A stretch of 64,000 nucleotides of DNA from Chinchilla lanigera. Taxonomy: Eukaryota > Chordata > Mammalia > Rodentia > Chinchillidae. Position 1 is the stretch's first letter. Every line of letters begins with the position of its first letter. Shown piece by piece: positions 46,481-57,708 of this stretch. The stretch lies in contig NW_004955433.1 in assembly GCF_000276665.1 (NCBI RefSeq), forward strand, positions 13,573,621 through 13,637,620, given 5' to 3'. The translations under genes were made by a program, and so were the position numbers. The notes beneath the pieces were generated by a model. It searched no databases. It was given only the letters and a program-made list of their open reading frames with translations, and was not told the origin of the DNA.

Positions 46481-47070
46481 AACTTCTTTTTTTCAGAAAA
46501 TGCAGTCTATGATTGCTATGGTAGTTTGGGGTAGCCTTCTGTTACCTCAGCAAAATAGCTAATACCAACTTAAAAGAAGAAAGATTTATTTTGGCTCTCA
46601 GATTCACAGGTTTCAGTCCATGGTCACTTGATTCTGTGGTTTCCGAGTTTGAGTGAGGCAGAACATCATGGCAAGGAGTGTGTGGAGGAGCCAAGCTTCT
46701 CACTGTACAATGACAGGATAGGAAAAGGAGAGAGAGGAAAGAACCAGGGACAAATATCTTCTTAAAGTCATACCCAATGTGATTTACATATTCTCTCTAG
46801 GCCACTAGGAAGCCTAGGAACCCTAGGAAGATTTCTTCCACCTTGCAGTATCATCTCAAGCTATGAATTTATCAGTGAATTAATGCACTAATCAGTCAGG
46901 GCCTTTATGATTGAATCATCTCTCAAAGTCCCCACCTCTGAACTGTGGTATTAGAGACCAAGGCTTCAATACAACAGATTTTTGATTTTTCAAACCATAA
47001 CATTTTGTGAACAAATTAATGCACTAACCAAATATTCTATAACAGTAGGAGGGGTAAATGGCTGCAATTT

Positions 47071-47410
47071 TCTACCTCTGTATTGCCAAGTACCTTAGAA
47101 TGTGACTGTACTTTGAACATGTTTACACTTGAGTGAATCCATTTTGATGGACCCTAATCCAATATATTTGTTATCTAAATAAAAAAGCATGGTCATGTAG
47201 AGAGATATCAAGGGTACATGTGCAGAGACGTTCCATAGTGTGTAGAGGTAAGAAGGTTTCTACAAGACAAGGAAGAAGGCCTCAGAGAACACCAACCCTG
47301 ATGGCACATTGATCTGGAATTTCACCCTCCAGAATCGTAAAAAAATTCCTATTGTTTAAGCCACCCAGTGTATGCTATATTGTTTTGGCAACAAAAGCAG
47401 ACTAATATAT
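47071..47410 (+). mobile_element. MLT-type LTR-like fragment
   Basis: GTACCTTAGAATGTGACTGT, GATGGACCCTAATCCAATAT, TGTTTAAGCCACCCAGTGTA, ACTAATATATGATA: typical order of an MLT1-like 3' LTR. Confidence 0.5.
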
Positions 47411-49499
47411 GATACCAATCCCAATTCTATTCTTCTTGCCCAGAGAAAATTAATCTCCAAAGATGAGAAAGTATTGGCTGAGGGCACATTCCAACTCCAT
47501 GTCTAAATTAGGATAAGAATTTGAGGTTTGTACCTCTACTACACGGTGGCTAACAATCATTATTTATGCTCAATAGAGCAGGAAGATATTTTAAACACAA
47601 ACTTTAAAATAAAGCCAACTACCTTTATTTTGTACGTAAGTGTATTATCAGTTCATTGATCTAGGATAAGGAAGGAAGGTCTGAAGGGTTAGGAAAGGTC
47701 AGAGGAAGAGGTGAGTACCTCATGCAATGTATTCTATTCCCCCACAATCAATAGGCAAGACTACCTTTGCCCAGAATAGACTAATATTGACATCAAAGAA
47801 GATTGGGCAACCAGCAACCACAATACACATGACATTCTGAAAGAAGGTCATGAGTTCTTGCACAAGAGCACAGTCTTTCACTGAAAATAAGATTCTAGAC
47901 ATCCAAATTCACAAAGGGATGTTCACTGCCACTTATCCTAGCCACTGATTTTGTGACAGCACTAGAATCAGTCTCCAAAGAAGATCAGATCATACAGAGC
48001 TTGACAGAGATTGGGGTTCCTCTCTTTCTTTTATCTAGGAGAGAAAAAGAGTTGATAGAGAGCACCCTAGTAACACCCTAGTAAAGGTCCTCCCTTTCTA
48101 GCCACATAGGATAATCTAGTTGGCCTGCCTAACTAGACAACAAGGTCGTTTCCTACTTTCATTAGACTACACACATACATATGCACACACACACACACAC
48201 ACACACACAAACCTGTTAGTCATATTGCTTTTTGCTTTATCCAGCTGCCAATTGAAACTTGTCATACAGAACTGCCTCTCAGCCTAGAAAACTGTTTGGT
48301 GCATTCTTAGAAAAGCATAAAAGATAGAAATGAATTATTATTCTCAATCAACTGTGGTATTACACACCAACTAACTCTGCAAACATTGGCAGCCATGCCT
48401 GACCTTGCCTGGAACTACTATAGTTATACCCTCTGAAGCTCATTCCTAACTCACAATGATTCTGCAAAAATGAGTCAAGCTGGAGTCTGATAAGCCTCAC
48501 CCCAAACTTCAAGGTTGATAATGTGTCTAATTGCCCAATGTCATTTTAGCTGTAGATGATAACACCTCTTTCTGTTTAAGAAGTAATTGACTGGGATTAT
48601 TGCTTTCCATTGGAGAGTACAAGAAATGTTCCTATATGGAATTATATTATCTGCAGAGTGAAATTCTAGCAAATGGTCTTAATCTTAACAAACTGAGCAG
48701 AACTTAGGAGAGTAAGTGTCCACAGCAGCTCCAAATGAACACCCAAGAACCTACACATTCGTTAACTTATTCACCAGATACATAGAGTACACATTAGAAA
48801 AGCTATTAGAGAAGAGTAAGGCCATGTCTACTTACCCCTTCTCTCAGCTTTGGGATTCATAGGTGACACTGTGGTGGAAAGTGAGACACTAAGATACTGG
48901 AAGTCTGGAGATCTACGAGGTGACGTTTGGGATTCATTTGTGAAAAAAGAAGCTTAGAGGAGGGTTACTCTGGATGAGGTGCTCTCTCATATGTCATTCA
49001 CTAAACTCCTGCTGGTAAGTCTACAGTCCTATGACATTTTCCAGTGCAGCCTGGACAAAGGCCATGTTTCTGGAACCCTCCTTGTTCTCACACTAACATC
49101 ACATTTTGCCACTGTGAAAGTTGCTAGTGTCCCGGTGGAGTGTCTTTCATGTCTTAATGAAAATAAAATAAATAGAGCCGGGTTGCTGTGAAGAAAAAGG
49201 ATCTCCTGGGTGTATACTTGAGAAGGGAACTGTAACAAAAGACTGGTAAAGGCCATCACAACCTCATATAAATAATACTTCTCTGAGGTTGGCATCTGGC
49301 AACAGTCCAGCCTTAGACTAGTGCCCCCTTGCTATGGAGTCTTCAAACACCTGGTACTAATCCTTGTGGCCAATATTGTTTGGGAATGGTTTATATACTC
49401 TTTACAACACCTTTAAATTTCCTTATGTAGTCTTTGAATACACCTACAACATTGTATCAGCATACTATCTATGTGCTCTATGGATTGTCTCTTTTTATT
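47411..49499. other. Spacer between the duplicated blocks
   Basis: Contains a pure (CA)n at 48184-48209. No CES1 exon or other gene recognised; this block was not found elsewhere in the window. Confidence 0.35.
48184..48209 (+). repeat. (CA)n microsatellite
   Basis: Thirteen uninterrupted CA units. Confidence 0.95.
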
Positions 49500-52400
49500 T
49501 TACCTTACCTATTCAAAAAGAAATTTATATCATTTCCATAAATTAAAGACCTATATGACCTATAATAAATTAAAGGTAAGCATGGAAAATATGCTACTAT
49601 ATTTTCTGTAAGTTAAAATAACATGAAAAATAAAAGGTAAATGCAATAATAACTGATCCAGTTTCTAAAATTGTATACCCAAAAGTAAATCACTCAGTGT
49701 TGAAAGTGAACTGTTGCTTGACAGATATTTAGTGATATGAAGACAGTAACAACTTTGACCACCATCACAACAACCATTTAGATTATGGACATCAGCTTTT
49801 TCTCATCCACAGTCCACTGGAGCAGTGGAATAGGGTGCCAAGATACTGAAGAAAAACCTTATAAATCATAGTAAGCCAGATTTGGCCCTTGAGTGTTAGT
49901 TTGTTAACTCCTGATCTGGACTAGGATCACTTTTTCATATCTAACTTACAATTTCTAAAGTTATCATAGATGTTGACCGGTCAGCTGGAGGATGGGGGAT
50001 GCAGGAGGGGCCATGGAAGTTTTCAGGGTCCAGCCTGAATGTGATTTCTTTACTCTCACTGACATTCTACTGGAGGGAACTTAGTCACAGGATCAATGTA
50101 GTCACAAGGAATCCTGAAAAATATGGGCTGCATATGCTCCCATGTAATTAGGACGGCTCTAGTGAATTCCCAGCAATCTCAATCACTAACGCTATCCATT
50201 AAATCATGGATTTTATATTAAGGATTATTTTTCTAATATACAACAAAAATACACAACCTTCATTGAATGATTTAAACTTTGGTTTTGTTCATCTAAAACG
50301 ACACTGTATAATCCTAAGAACACATCCACTCTACACTGAGCTTTTGTATTTCTTTGATTCAAATCACGAGAACCTGATTGTAAAATCTCTGTTACCTTAG
50401 GCTGCTCATAAATTTTTTCTTCAGCCTTTTAATATAAAATAAAATATATACATAACCCTATGTACATGATTTAAATACTTGTGCACCAGCTACAAAGAAC
50501 TTACATAGTACTACACTTTGATGGGTGCTGAATTTTTGCATTTATTTGATTTAAATAAGAAAATGCTGATTATTAAATCAGTCTCTCCTCATTGGGGCTA
50601 CTTTTTAAGTTTTCTTCAGCATTTCCATACAAAGGAAAAATTACAGTGTGGACACATGCAAAAAATTTAGGCCCATAAAAGTTGATGTTGAATTATATAC
50701 TGGAAAATGTTCATCAAAATCAAACTGTAGATGATATTACATACATCTTGGTGAATAGAATGGCCTCAATATAGAAAATGGTTGCCTGTGCTTTCTTGGA
50801 CAGAGAATAATCAGGCCAGAATTGTCCATGATATCTTCTGATGATCTAGGGGAAAGAGATGAACAGAATTGAGAGAATGTGAAAAGGGAAGACATTAGCA
50901 GTGATTAGCTCACACTGCCTCTTGCTTCCCAAGGAAACCACATTAATGCCTCTGCTCGCATTGCCTACCCCCACTGCCTCATGAATGACCCATGTTTCCT
51001 CATGTGACCTCTCAGCCCACATACATAGAGTATCCTCTTTTCTTCGTGAATGTAACAATCTTTATTCAACTGTAGTCACCTCCTGATCTGTTGGCCTTGC
51101 AACATCTAAATGATGATAAAACTTGTATCTGATACTAAGATCCTTCAGGAATGAGTCCTAGTGAGCTCAAAAATATTTACATCATACTTTCACCTCAATA
51201 AATTGACAAAAGTAAAACATCAAGAATTACCCACAATAGTAAATGGTTGAATCCTCTATTGAGTAACCACATTAAGGGATGCAAGATAGTTGTCAAAATG
51301 TAGGGAAGTATTATGTTGAAATGTTTACATTTTTTGAAATAAATTCACCATTTCCTGTGGAAGAAAGGTATTCAGGCAACTTTTATTTTCTCTCCCAAAT
51401 TCTGCTCAAAGGAAAGAAAATAAACTTTTAAAGGCACAAAATACCATGGGTAAACAGGTGGAAGGTCAACAGAGTAATGAGAAATGTCTTTTGAACTAAA
51501 AATGGAAGTCAGTGAGTGGGAAAGAAGATGACCCCAAGGAAATATGAGTGCACAATGTAGGCAAAAAAAGACTCTTGGATTAAGAAGTAATAAAAATGAT
51601 GTGCAAATATCCTCCACTTATGACCAAAAGGAGTTTAAATCTACTGCCTGAGGCCAACTTTCAGGCTAAAATTCCTCAAAGCTCTCTGCCTCTCCAATCC
51701 TACAACTGAAATGACCCTTGGGACTCTGACCGCCTAATTACATCTGAGAATCAGAAGGTCCTCAGCAGGACCTTCACATAATGTGATTTCTATGCAAAGA
51801 TTTGAGCATCTGAAGGAAGAGCTTTCCTGAGGTTAAAGGATATAGCTGTAGTAACAGTGACTCTTGATGGAGTCTATCCCTGGTCACCTAATTAGTGGTG
51901 ATGACCATGAGCAAGTTTGTCCTGGACATTATGGTACCAATCAACAATCAGTGGTGCTCTTTTCCACACAGAGTGGCATAATCTAAGGAAAGCACTTCTG
52001 TAAATCAAGTGTTGTATACAGTGAAATTTATAAATTAAATCTACAGTCATGAATAACAACCAATCCTGAGATAGTCCTTCTGAAAACACCAAATATTGAC
52101 AACAATGTGAAGCAACACCTAATTTACAGGTAGGCAAGCAAATTGGTGCAGCTATGCTCTACTGCAGTTAAAACATGGAACCTCTAAAACTCAGCAAAGC
52201 TACTCTTGGGTATGTATCAAGAGAAACCTGCAGAAGTATGTAGTTATTAAAAGATATACCCTGGTTTATTTATGACAATAATATTTTAATGACCTTAGTA
52301 TCTGTAATAGACTGAACTGTACTCGCTCCTCAATTTCACTATTGAAGACTTGACCTCCAAAGTGACTGTGTTTGGACACAGAGCACTTATGGGGCTAAGT

Positions 52401-53170
52401 CTATGTTGTTCATTAGAACGGGTCCTAATATAGTGGAATTGTTCTTATTGAGGAAGGGACATCAGAGTGTCCATTCATGTCTCTGGCTCCCTGGGAAAAA
52501 GTTCATATGAGAACACAGTGAGATGGCAGCTGTCTACACTTAAGGAAGAGAGGCCTCACTAGGAATTAAATCCTCCAGCACTTTCATCTGGAACCACTAG
52601 ATCACAGAACTATGATAATATGTATTTCTCTTGTTCTCACCAGGCAGTCTAGGATATTTTTCTATGGCAGCCTGTTAGTCAGCTTTTAATCTCTATGACA
52701 AAATAACTGAGGAAGTTAACTTAAGAAGAAATGCTCATTTTTGGCTCATAATTTCAGAGATTTCTGTCCATGGTCACTTGGCTTCGATGAGTCTGGGCCT
52801 AAATGAGACAGAATGTCATGACCAGAAGTGTGTGCAGCTTACAGCGCCTGGGTAGCAAAGGTGCCAGGGACAGAATATTCTCTTCGATGACATGTTTCTC
52901 ATGACGTACTTCCTGCAACTAGGGTCTGCCTCCAGAAGTTCCCACCACCACCCAGTAACTCATCAAGCTCTGAATTCATCAATTAATTAATCTATTGATG
53001 AGGTCAAAGCTCTCATGATCTAGTTATCTCCCAAAGGACCTACCCATGAACTGTTGTACTGGAGACAAAGCCTTCCACACAAGAGATGCAGGGGGCACAT
53101 TCCAGACCCAAACTATAATGTCAAGAATAAATTAATATGATATCCAAATGTCCAGCCACAGTAGGTGGAT
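49500..53170 (+). repeat. Diverged segmental duplication, right copy
   Basis: Direct-oriented partner of the left copy. It lacks the B1 at its corresponding site (CTTACAATTTCTAAAGTTAT near 49945) and the L1 piece. Contains an additional non-matching stretch about 50160-51430. No coding content. Confidence 0.85.
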
Positions 53171-53545
53171 ATATGATAGCACATTCACATCATGAGTGCC
53201 ACTGTAGAACTGATAATGAGCAAACTAAAACCTTCGATATCTAATTAATACATGCTGCTAGAATTAGCACAGTGGTTATTGTGGTGGGTGGATGAGCAAG
53301 GAGGGGTAATGAGCAGGGCCTGGAATTGAGTTAAGACAGTTTCTTGGATTCTGATAATATTCTGTTTCTTACCAGTGGATCAGTTTTTGAAACCTTGTCA
53401 AATAAATTTCTTTCAATACATGAGAAGTTCAGAAGGTAAATAAAGCTTCAAGTATAAATATATGAGGGATATATATATAAAAAAAATCATAAAAGATTAT
53501 ATATATATATAATCTTGTATTACATTTTCCTGCTAAAGTTTGGTT

Positions 53546-53975
53546 CAGATGTGGTTTGAATGTGCTCCCCATAGGTTGATGTGCTAAAGATTTGATCCCA
53601 GTGTGACTTTTTTGAGGAGTCAGTGAAACCTTGAAGAGATGGGCCTGGTGGGAGGTCATTGTGAGTATCATTCTTAGGATACCAGAATGTCATTCTCACA
53701 AGACTGTGCAGGTTCCTGTAAGAGTGAATTGTTATTAAAAATTAATTAATTAATTAATTAATTCAGCCCTTCTGAGATCTGGTTTCCTGTTGCATCATGT
53801 GTTTTTAATGCACGTAACCCTACCATTGCAATGACATCCTCATCAAAACCAAGAACATGGTAACTCCGTGTTCTTAAACCTATAGAAATGTGACTTAAAA
53901 CTTCTTTTATTATAAAGTACCTAGTCTTGGCTATTTTGCTATAGCAACAGAAACTGGGCTGATATGATTCTTCTG
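53546..53975 (+). mobile_element. MaLR-type LTR-like element with (TTAA)n
   Basis: Starts GATGTGGTTTGAATGTGCTC, contains GATGGGCCTGGTGGGAGGTC and ends …GGCTATTTTGCTATAGCAAC…GGGCTGATATGA. A (TTAA)n run lies at 53741-53763. Confidence 0.55.
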
Positions 53976-54640
53976 TATAAAAAGAAGTTTTTCCTGCAGG
54001 CCAAGATATAAATTTGTCACCCTAGGCCCCCAAAGTGAGCCAAAACACCCTTATGAACATTATCCTTCTTTCCAGTTGGACTGGCCTCTTGCCAACTTGC
54101 TCCTTTGTGGCCATGTTTGCACTATACCATTGCTGGTTGCTCCCCTTCCTACCCATTTCTTCAGTCCAGAATTGAGCTCCAACCCATCCAGAGTGTACAT
54201 GGAGCACTTCAATAAATCTTGTGTTTGTATTTTGAAACAAGCCAGTGGCAAGGTAGAATTTCCTTTTCATGTCCTTTTTTCCCGAGGGAATGAATGAGGC
54301 TTACTCTTAACAGATACTTTAGCATAACTCCAGGACTCTGACTAAATGGGCACAATCCCAGCTGTGGGAAGGGAGGTTCATCTGAGGCTGAGTCACCTGA
54401 GACAGCCCCAGGCAGGTTAGGCTCCAGGTGCAAGGCCTGAGTTCAATTCTCCTCCTTCCTCACCTCTGCTGGGAGGAAACTGGATGGTAGTGGAAACTTG
54501 CAGCTCAGGCTAAATCTAGGAGAGAAGAGAGCTGGACTTCAGAACTGAGCAAAAGATCCAGAACCCACAGGACCATCAAGGGAAGAAAAGGAACAGGAGC
54601 CCTGGGAGGAGGTACTCCTTTATGCCTTTACCCAAGGCTC
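53976..54640. other. Spacer without recognised features
   Basis: Overlapping short frames exist but none carries a known motif. Confidence 0.3.
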
Positions 54641-55720
54641 TTTATGAACATGACCAGAAAGTATAAAGATTAAAAAGGAAAAAATTGCAGGCCCAAGGCC
54701 CCAGGCAGGAATCTCTCTAGGTAACCCCTGCTTTTATCTTCCAGCTTCAGGAAGATATAAGCAGGGCAGGAGCCCATCTGGTAGATCAAGCTGCAGCAAG
54801 CCCACTGTGCATTTAGCTCCTCCTCAGCTTGAGTAGTACAGACAGTGGTTTCTTCTGCCAAGAAAAAAACTACAAAGTGTTCATCAGATCAGGGCTTCGT
54901 CCATGCCAGCTACAACCTTGGGAAGTTCAAATCAGCCCCTTTTCAAACTCCAGTTTCTGAGTTTCCTTTCCTAGGCAGGTGCCATGGAAGGGAGATCCTG
55001 GCTGAGAAAGGCACAGGCAGAGGGATCAGGTTCTAACTCCAGTGATAGACATGGGAGGTCAGTGCAGAACAGGCATTAGCTGTCTTAGACTGTTCTATGT
55101 TCATCCTACCAACGAAGTGGCTCAGCCAGCAACCTATTGAGGGGTTCTGTTCACATTGTTCAAGTGGCAAATTTGGGGGCTAGGGCAACCTAAGTCTCTT
55201 TCAGACACTGCCATAGACCTGTATTTCTTGGGAACCATTTTGATGGCTTCTCTGTTTCATCCTTTGCCAGGTTGGTCATGAAAGCATCCACACAGATCCA
55301 CCTGGATGGTAGCTTCTGCTCTTCAGCCTTTTCTGGGGTGATGATAGAAACATCACCAGAGGCACAGTAGCTGCCAACCTGGCCCTATGTCTTCCTGTGC
55401 CAGACATATGGGCTCTCCACATTGTTGGTGTAGACATGGTAGTGACCAGGTGGAGGTGAAGCTGTGAGTGGCACTGTTGCTTGAAAGAAAAATGGCTGAT
55501 TAGTCACTTCTGCTTAATAAATTCTGATTCCAGGACATCCTTATCACATGTACCATCCTGGATGAAGCCCTTCTACTGATTTATCAGTTCAAATTCAGAC
55601 TTGGCCTGTTACTTCTGCAGGTCCACTAGGAAGAGACGGTCACTGTAATGACCCATGGTTTTCTTAAAAACAGCAGCAGCAATAGACCAGAACAGCTATG
55701 TCCCAATCCCACAGAGAACA
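54641..55720 (-). pseudogene. Unidentified pseudogene-like block
   Basis: On minus, about 55720-55200 reads as a decayed protein: a hydrophobic segment (GSLVLCGIGT, stop, LFWSIAAAVF), then KKTMGHYSDRLFLVDLQK, stop, and after a frame change SPPPGHYHVYTNNVESPYVW, stop, then GQVGSYCASGDVSIITPEKA and EEQKLPSRWICVDAFMTNLA. At least three in-frame stops and one shift. No introns visible, so a retrocopy is possible, but I could not see a clear poly-A tail or flanking duplication. I do not recognise the parent. No similarity to CES1. Confidence 0.4.
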
Positions 55721-56074
55721 AGAGAACCTAAAATAATTTAAAACAGGACCACCTCAGGCTCTGGGTACAAAGATTAGAATCAAAGTTATTCCTCCTACCA
55801 ACTCAAGTTCCTGGAATGTTCTTCCTCTAGCTGTCTAGTCTGTAGAGAATTTTGTTTGTCTTTAGGTTTTCTGATCAGCTATATGACACCACTCTTTCTC
55901 CAGTATTGAGCAGTTTAGATGGGAATCTTTCTGAAGGGGGACACATGTGTGTCTCAAGGACAGGATAGTAAAGATGTGTGCATCTCAAGAGGTCCCTGTG
56001 ATGTCTTCAGTGGCTCTTCATAATCTTCCCCACTTATCACTTCACAGGAAAACACACTTGAAGGGAAGCATGTT

Positions 56075-56190
56075 TCTCAGATTGATTCTTAATTTGTTAT
56101 CCAGGCTTGTTTCAAACTCCTGAGATGAAATGATACTCCAGCTTAAACCTCCTAAACCACTGGAACTATAGACATTATGAACTGTACCAC
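56075..56190 (-). mobile_element. Degenerate B1-like SINE
   Basis: Antisense B1 phrases: TTATCCAGGCTTGTTTCAAA, CTCCTGAGATGAAATGATAC, CCTCCTAAACCACTGGAACT. Confidence 0.5.
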
Positions 56191-56639
56191 GGTAAGAAAT
56201 ATCTTATAACTCAAAGGGAAGCACTCAAATTGATAACCACTAGGGTTTTCCTAAACCTTTGCCCAGAGTGTATGTGTTCCTTGCCTTCATAGTGAGCAGA
56301 AACTCTCTGGGTCCCTGATTCAGGACCAGTTTATTACTCTTTCTTATGGATACTGGAGGTGTGGTGAAAGGATAAGACATATTATGCCTACTGATGTTGA
56401 GTGTACATTCAAGGCTCTTGTACAAATGCCTGGCCCGGGCTTACCTGCTATACTGCCTGCTTGAGGATAGATGACAAGTTAGCCTGAATACAGAAGATCA
56501 AGTCAGACACTCTCTTCTAGTTCAGCAAACAAACATATCTGGGAGAGAAATGGTGGGGCATTTCCCTATGTTTGCCTGTGTGCCTAGGGTAGCCTCAATT
56601 TAAAGGGACTCTGTGTTCCTGATGCATGGGTATAGGGCT

Positions 56640-57340
56640 TTCTCAGTGATCCTGTCTTTCACCCAGAGTAAAAGATTTCCAATAACTTTGACCCAGAACA
56701 ATTTCTTTTATCATTCAAAGGGGTAAAGAATATAAATTTTTGCTTTTCTTCAACCCCAACAAGTCTTCACCAGGACCCTGAGAGAGAGGTGTTTTGCTGT
56801 TCTTCCCCTCAAACTTTGTAGGATTTTGATCTTTCATGGGAAAAGGTCTGAGGAGGGCTCTGTGCCTGCACTGTTGGAGACAGGCATTCTCCAGTCTTAC
56901 CACTTGATCCCACACTTTCTCACGAACACCTGAAAGATTTCCATAAAGAGGAATCTGTCAGGCGCTGGGGATTTAGCTCAGCGGCAAAGCGCCTGCCTGG
57001 CAAGCGCAAGGTGTGAGTTCGGTTCCCGGTACCGGAGGGGGGGAAAAAAAAAAAAAAGAGGTATCTGTCATGGGTATAAACTCCCCCTCATGGCTCTTGT
57101 CCCCAGGGATTTTACACCCTTATCCTTGTTCAAAAAACACCATCATCCACTTGTAAGAGCAAGCTGAGCCAAGGTTCATACTCACCTCTCCTCCAGTGAG
57201 CTTATTTTCCCTCAGATCAGGATAATTAATCACCAAACCATACCTGCAGGGACATTGTGCTCTGATATTGCCTCTGTCTTCATCCTTTCTCTGAGGAAAA
57301 TAGATTTGTCTCCATCTCCAACTCAAGAAACAGACAGACG
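56640..57340. other. Gene B 3' flank, duplicated in the CES1 remnant
   Basis: Aligns with 35870-36520 (for example GTCCCCAGGGATTTTACACC versus ATCCCCAGGGATTTTGTACT). Contains an ID SINE that the remnant copy lacks. Confidence 0.7.
56947..57070 (+). mobile_element. ID SINE in gene B 3' flank
   Basis: Flanked by AGAGGAATCTGTCA (56947-56960) and AGAGGTATCTGTCA (57057-57070), one mismatch. Near-consensus ID body, G-run then pure A-tail, suggesting a young copy. Confidence 0.92.
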
Positions 57341-57545
57341 CGGTCTCCAAACAAATATTTATTCTGACACCAGAAGTACACCATCCCCCTCCTTGACCCT
57401 TGCACACCCCCAGCACACAATTCTCCATCCTCCACAAAAAGGTGCCTCTGTGGCAGAAAAACCCCTGTTGTAGAATACGTCTGTGTTGGCTGCTCCAGCC
57501 TCCTGAGGCCAGCTGGTAGTCTCATTCACTATTGGTCTGTGCTCT
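57340..57545 (-). other. CES1: Gene B 3'UTR with AATAAA
   Basis: Short 3'UTR. AATAAA lies at 57363-57358 on minus, about 185 nt after the stop; the same signal position is conserved in the remnant at 36537-36532. Cleavage site estimated, not seen. Confidence 0.7.
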
Positions 57546-57708
57546 CTAAGACACCTTCTTTGCTGCCTCCTGAGCCCAAAGCTCAGTCCAGAAAACCACT
57601 TCCTTGGCTTTCAGCCCCTGGGCATCCTTGGTAGTGGCACCAATCTTCAGATACCTTTCTTCCTGGTCATATTTTGGCCAGTATGGAAGCCCTTCCCCAT
57701 TGGGGTTC
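57546..57708 (-). CDS. CES1: Gene B exon 14 with early stop
   Basis: 163 coding nt after acceptor TTCCAG. Codes [20 protein letters not shown], then [20 protein letters not shown] ending S and TAG. Family members usually continue about ten residues to HxEL; here the in-frame bases after TAG read RAQTNSE then TGA, with no HxEL. Confidence 0.92.

Larger units (their letters stand above)
42900..47070 (+). repeat. Diverged segmental duplication, left copy
   Basis: Collinear with 49500-53170: matching blocks at 42960-43180/49530-49790, 44630-44815/49970-50155, 45250-45730/51430-51920, 45805-46070/52040-52290, 46080-46240/52310-52470 and 46530-47050/52660-53160. Left-only insertions include the L1 end at 43600-44215 and the B1 at 44433-44594. 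No coding content. Confidence 0.85.
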
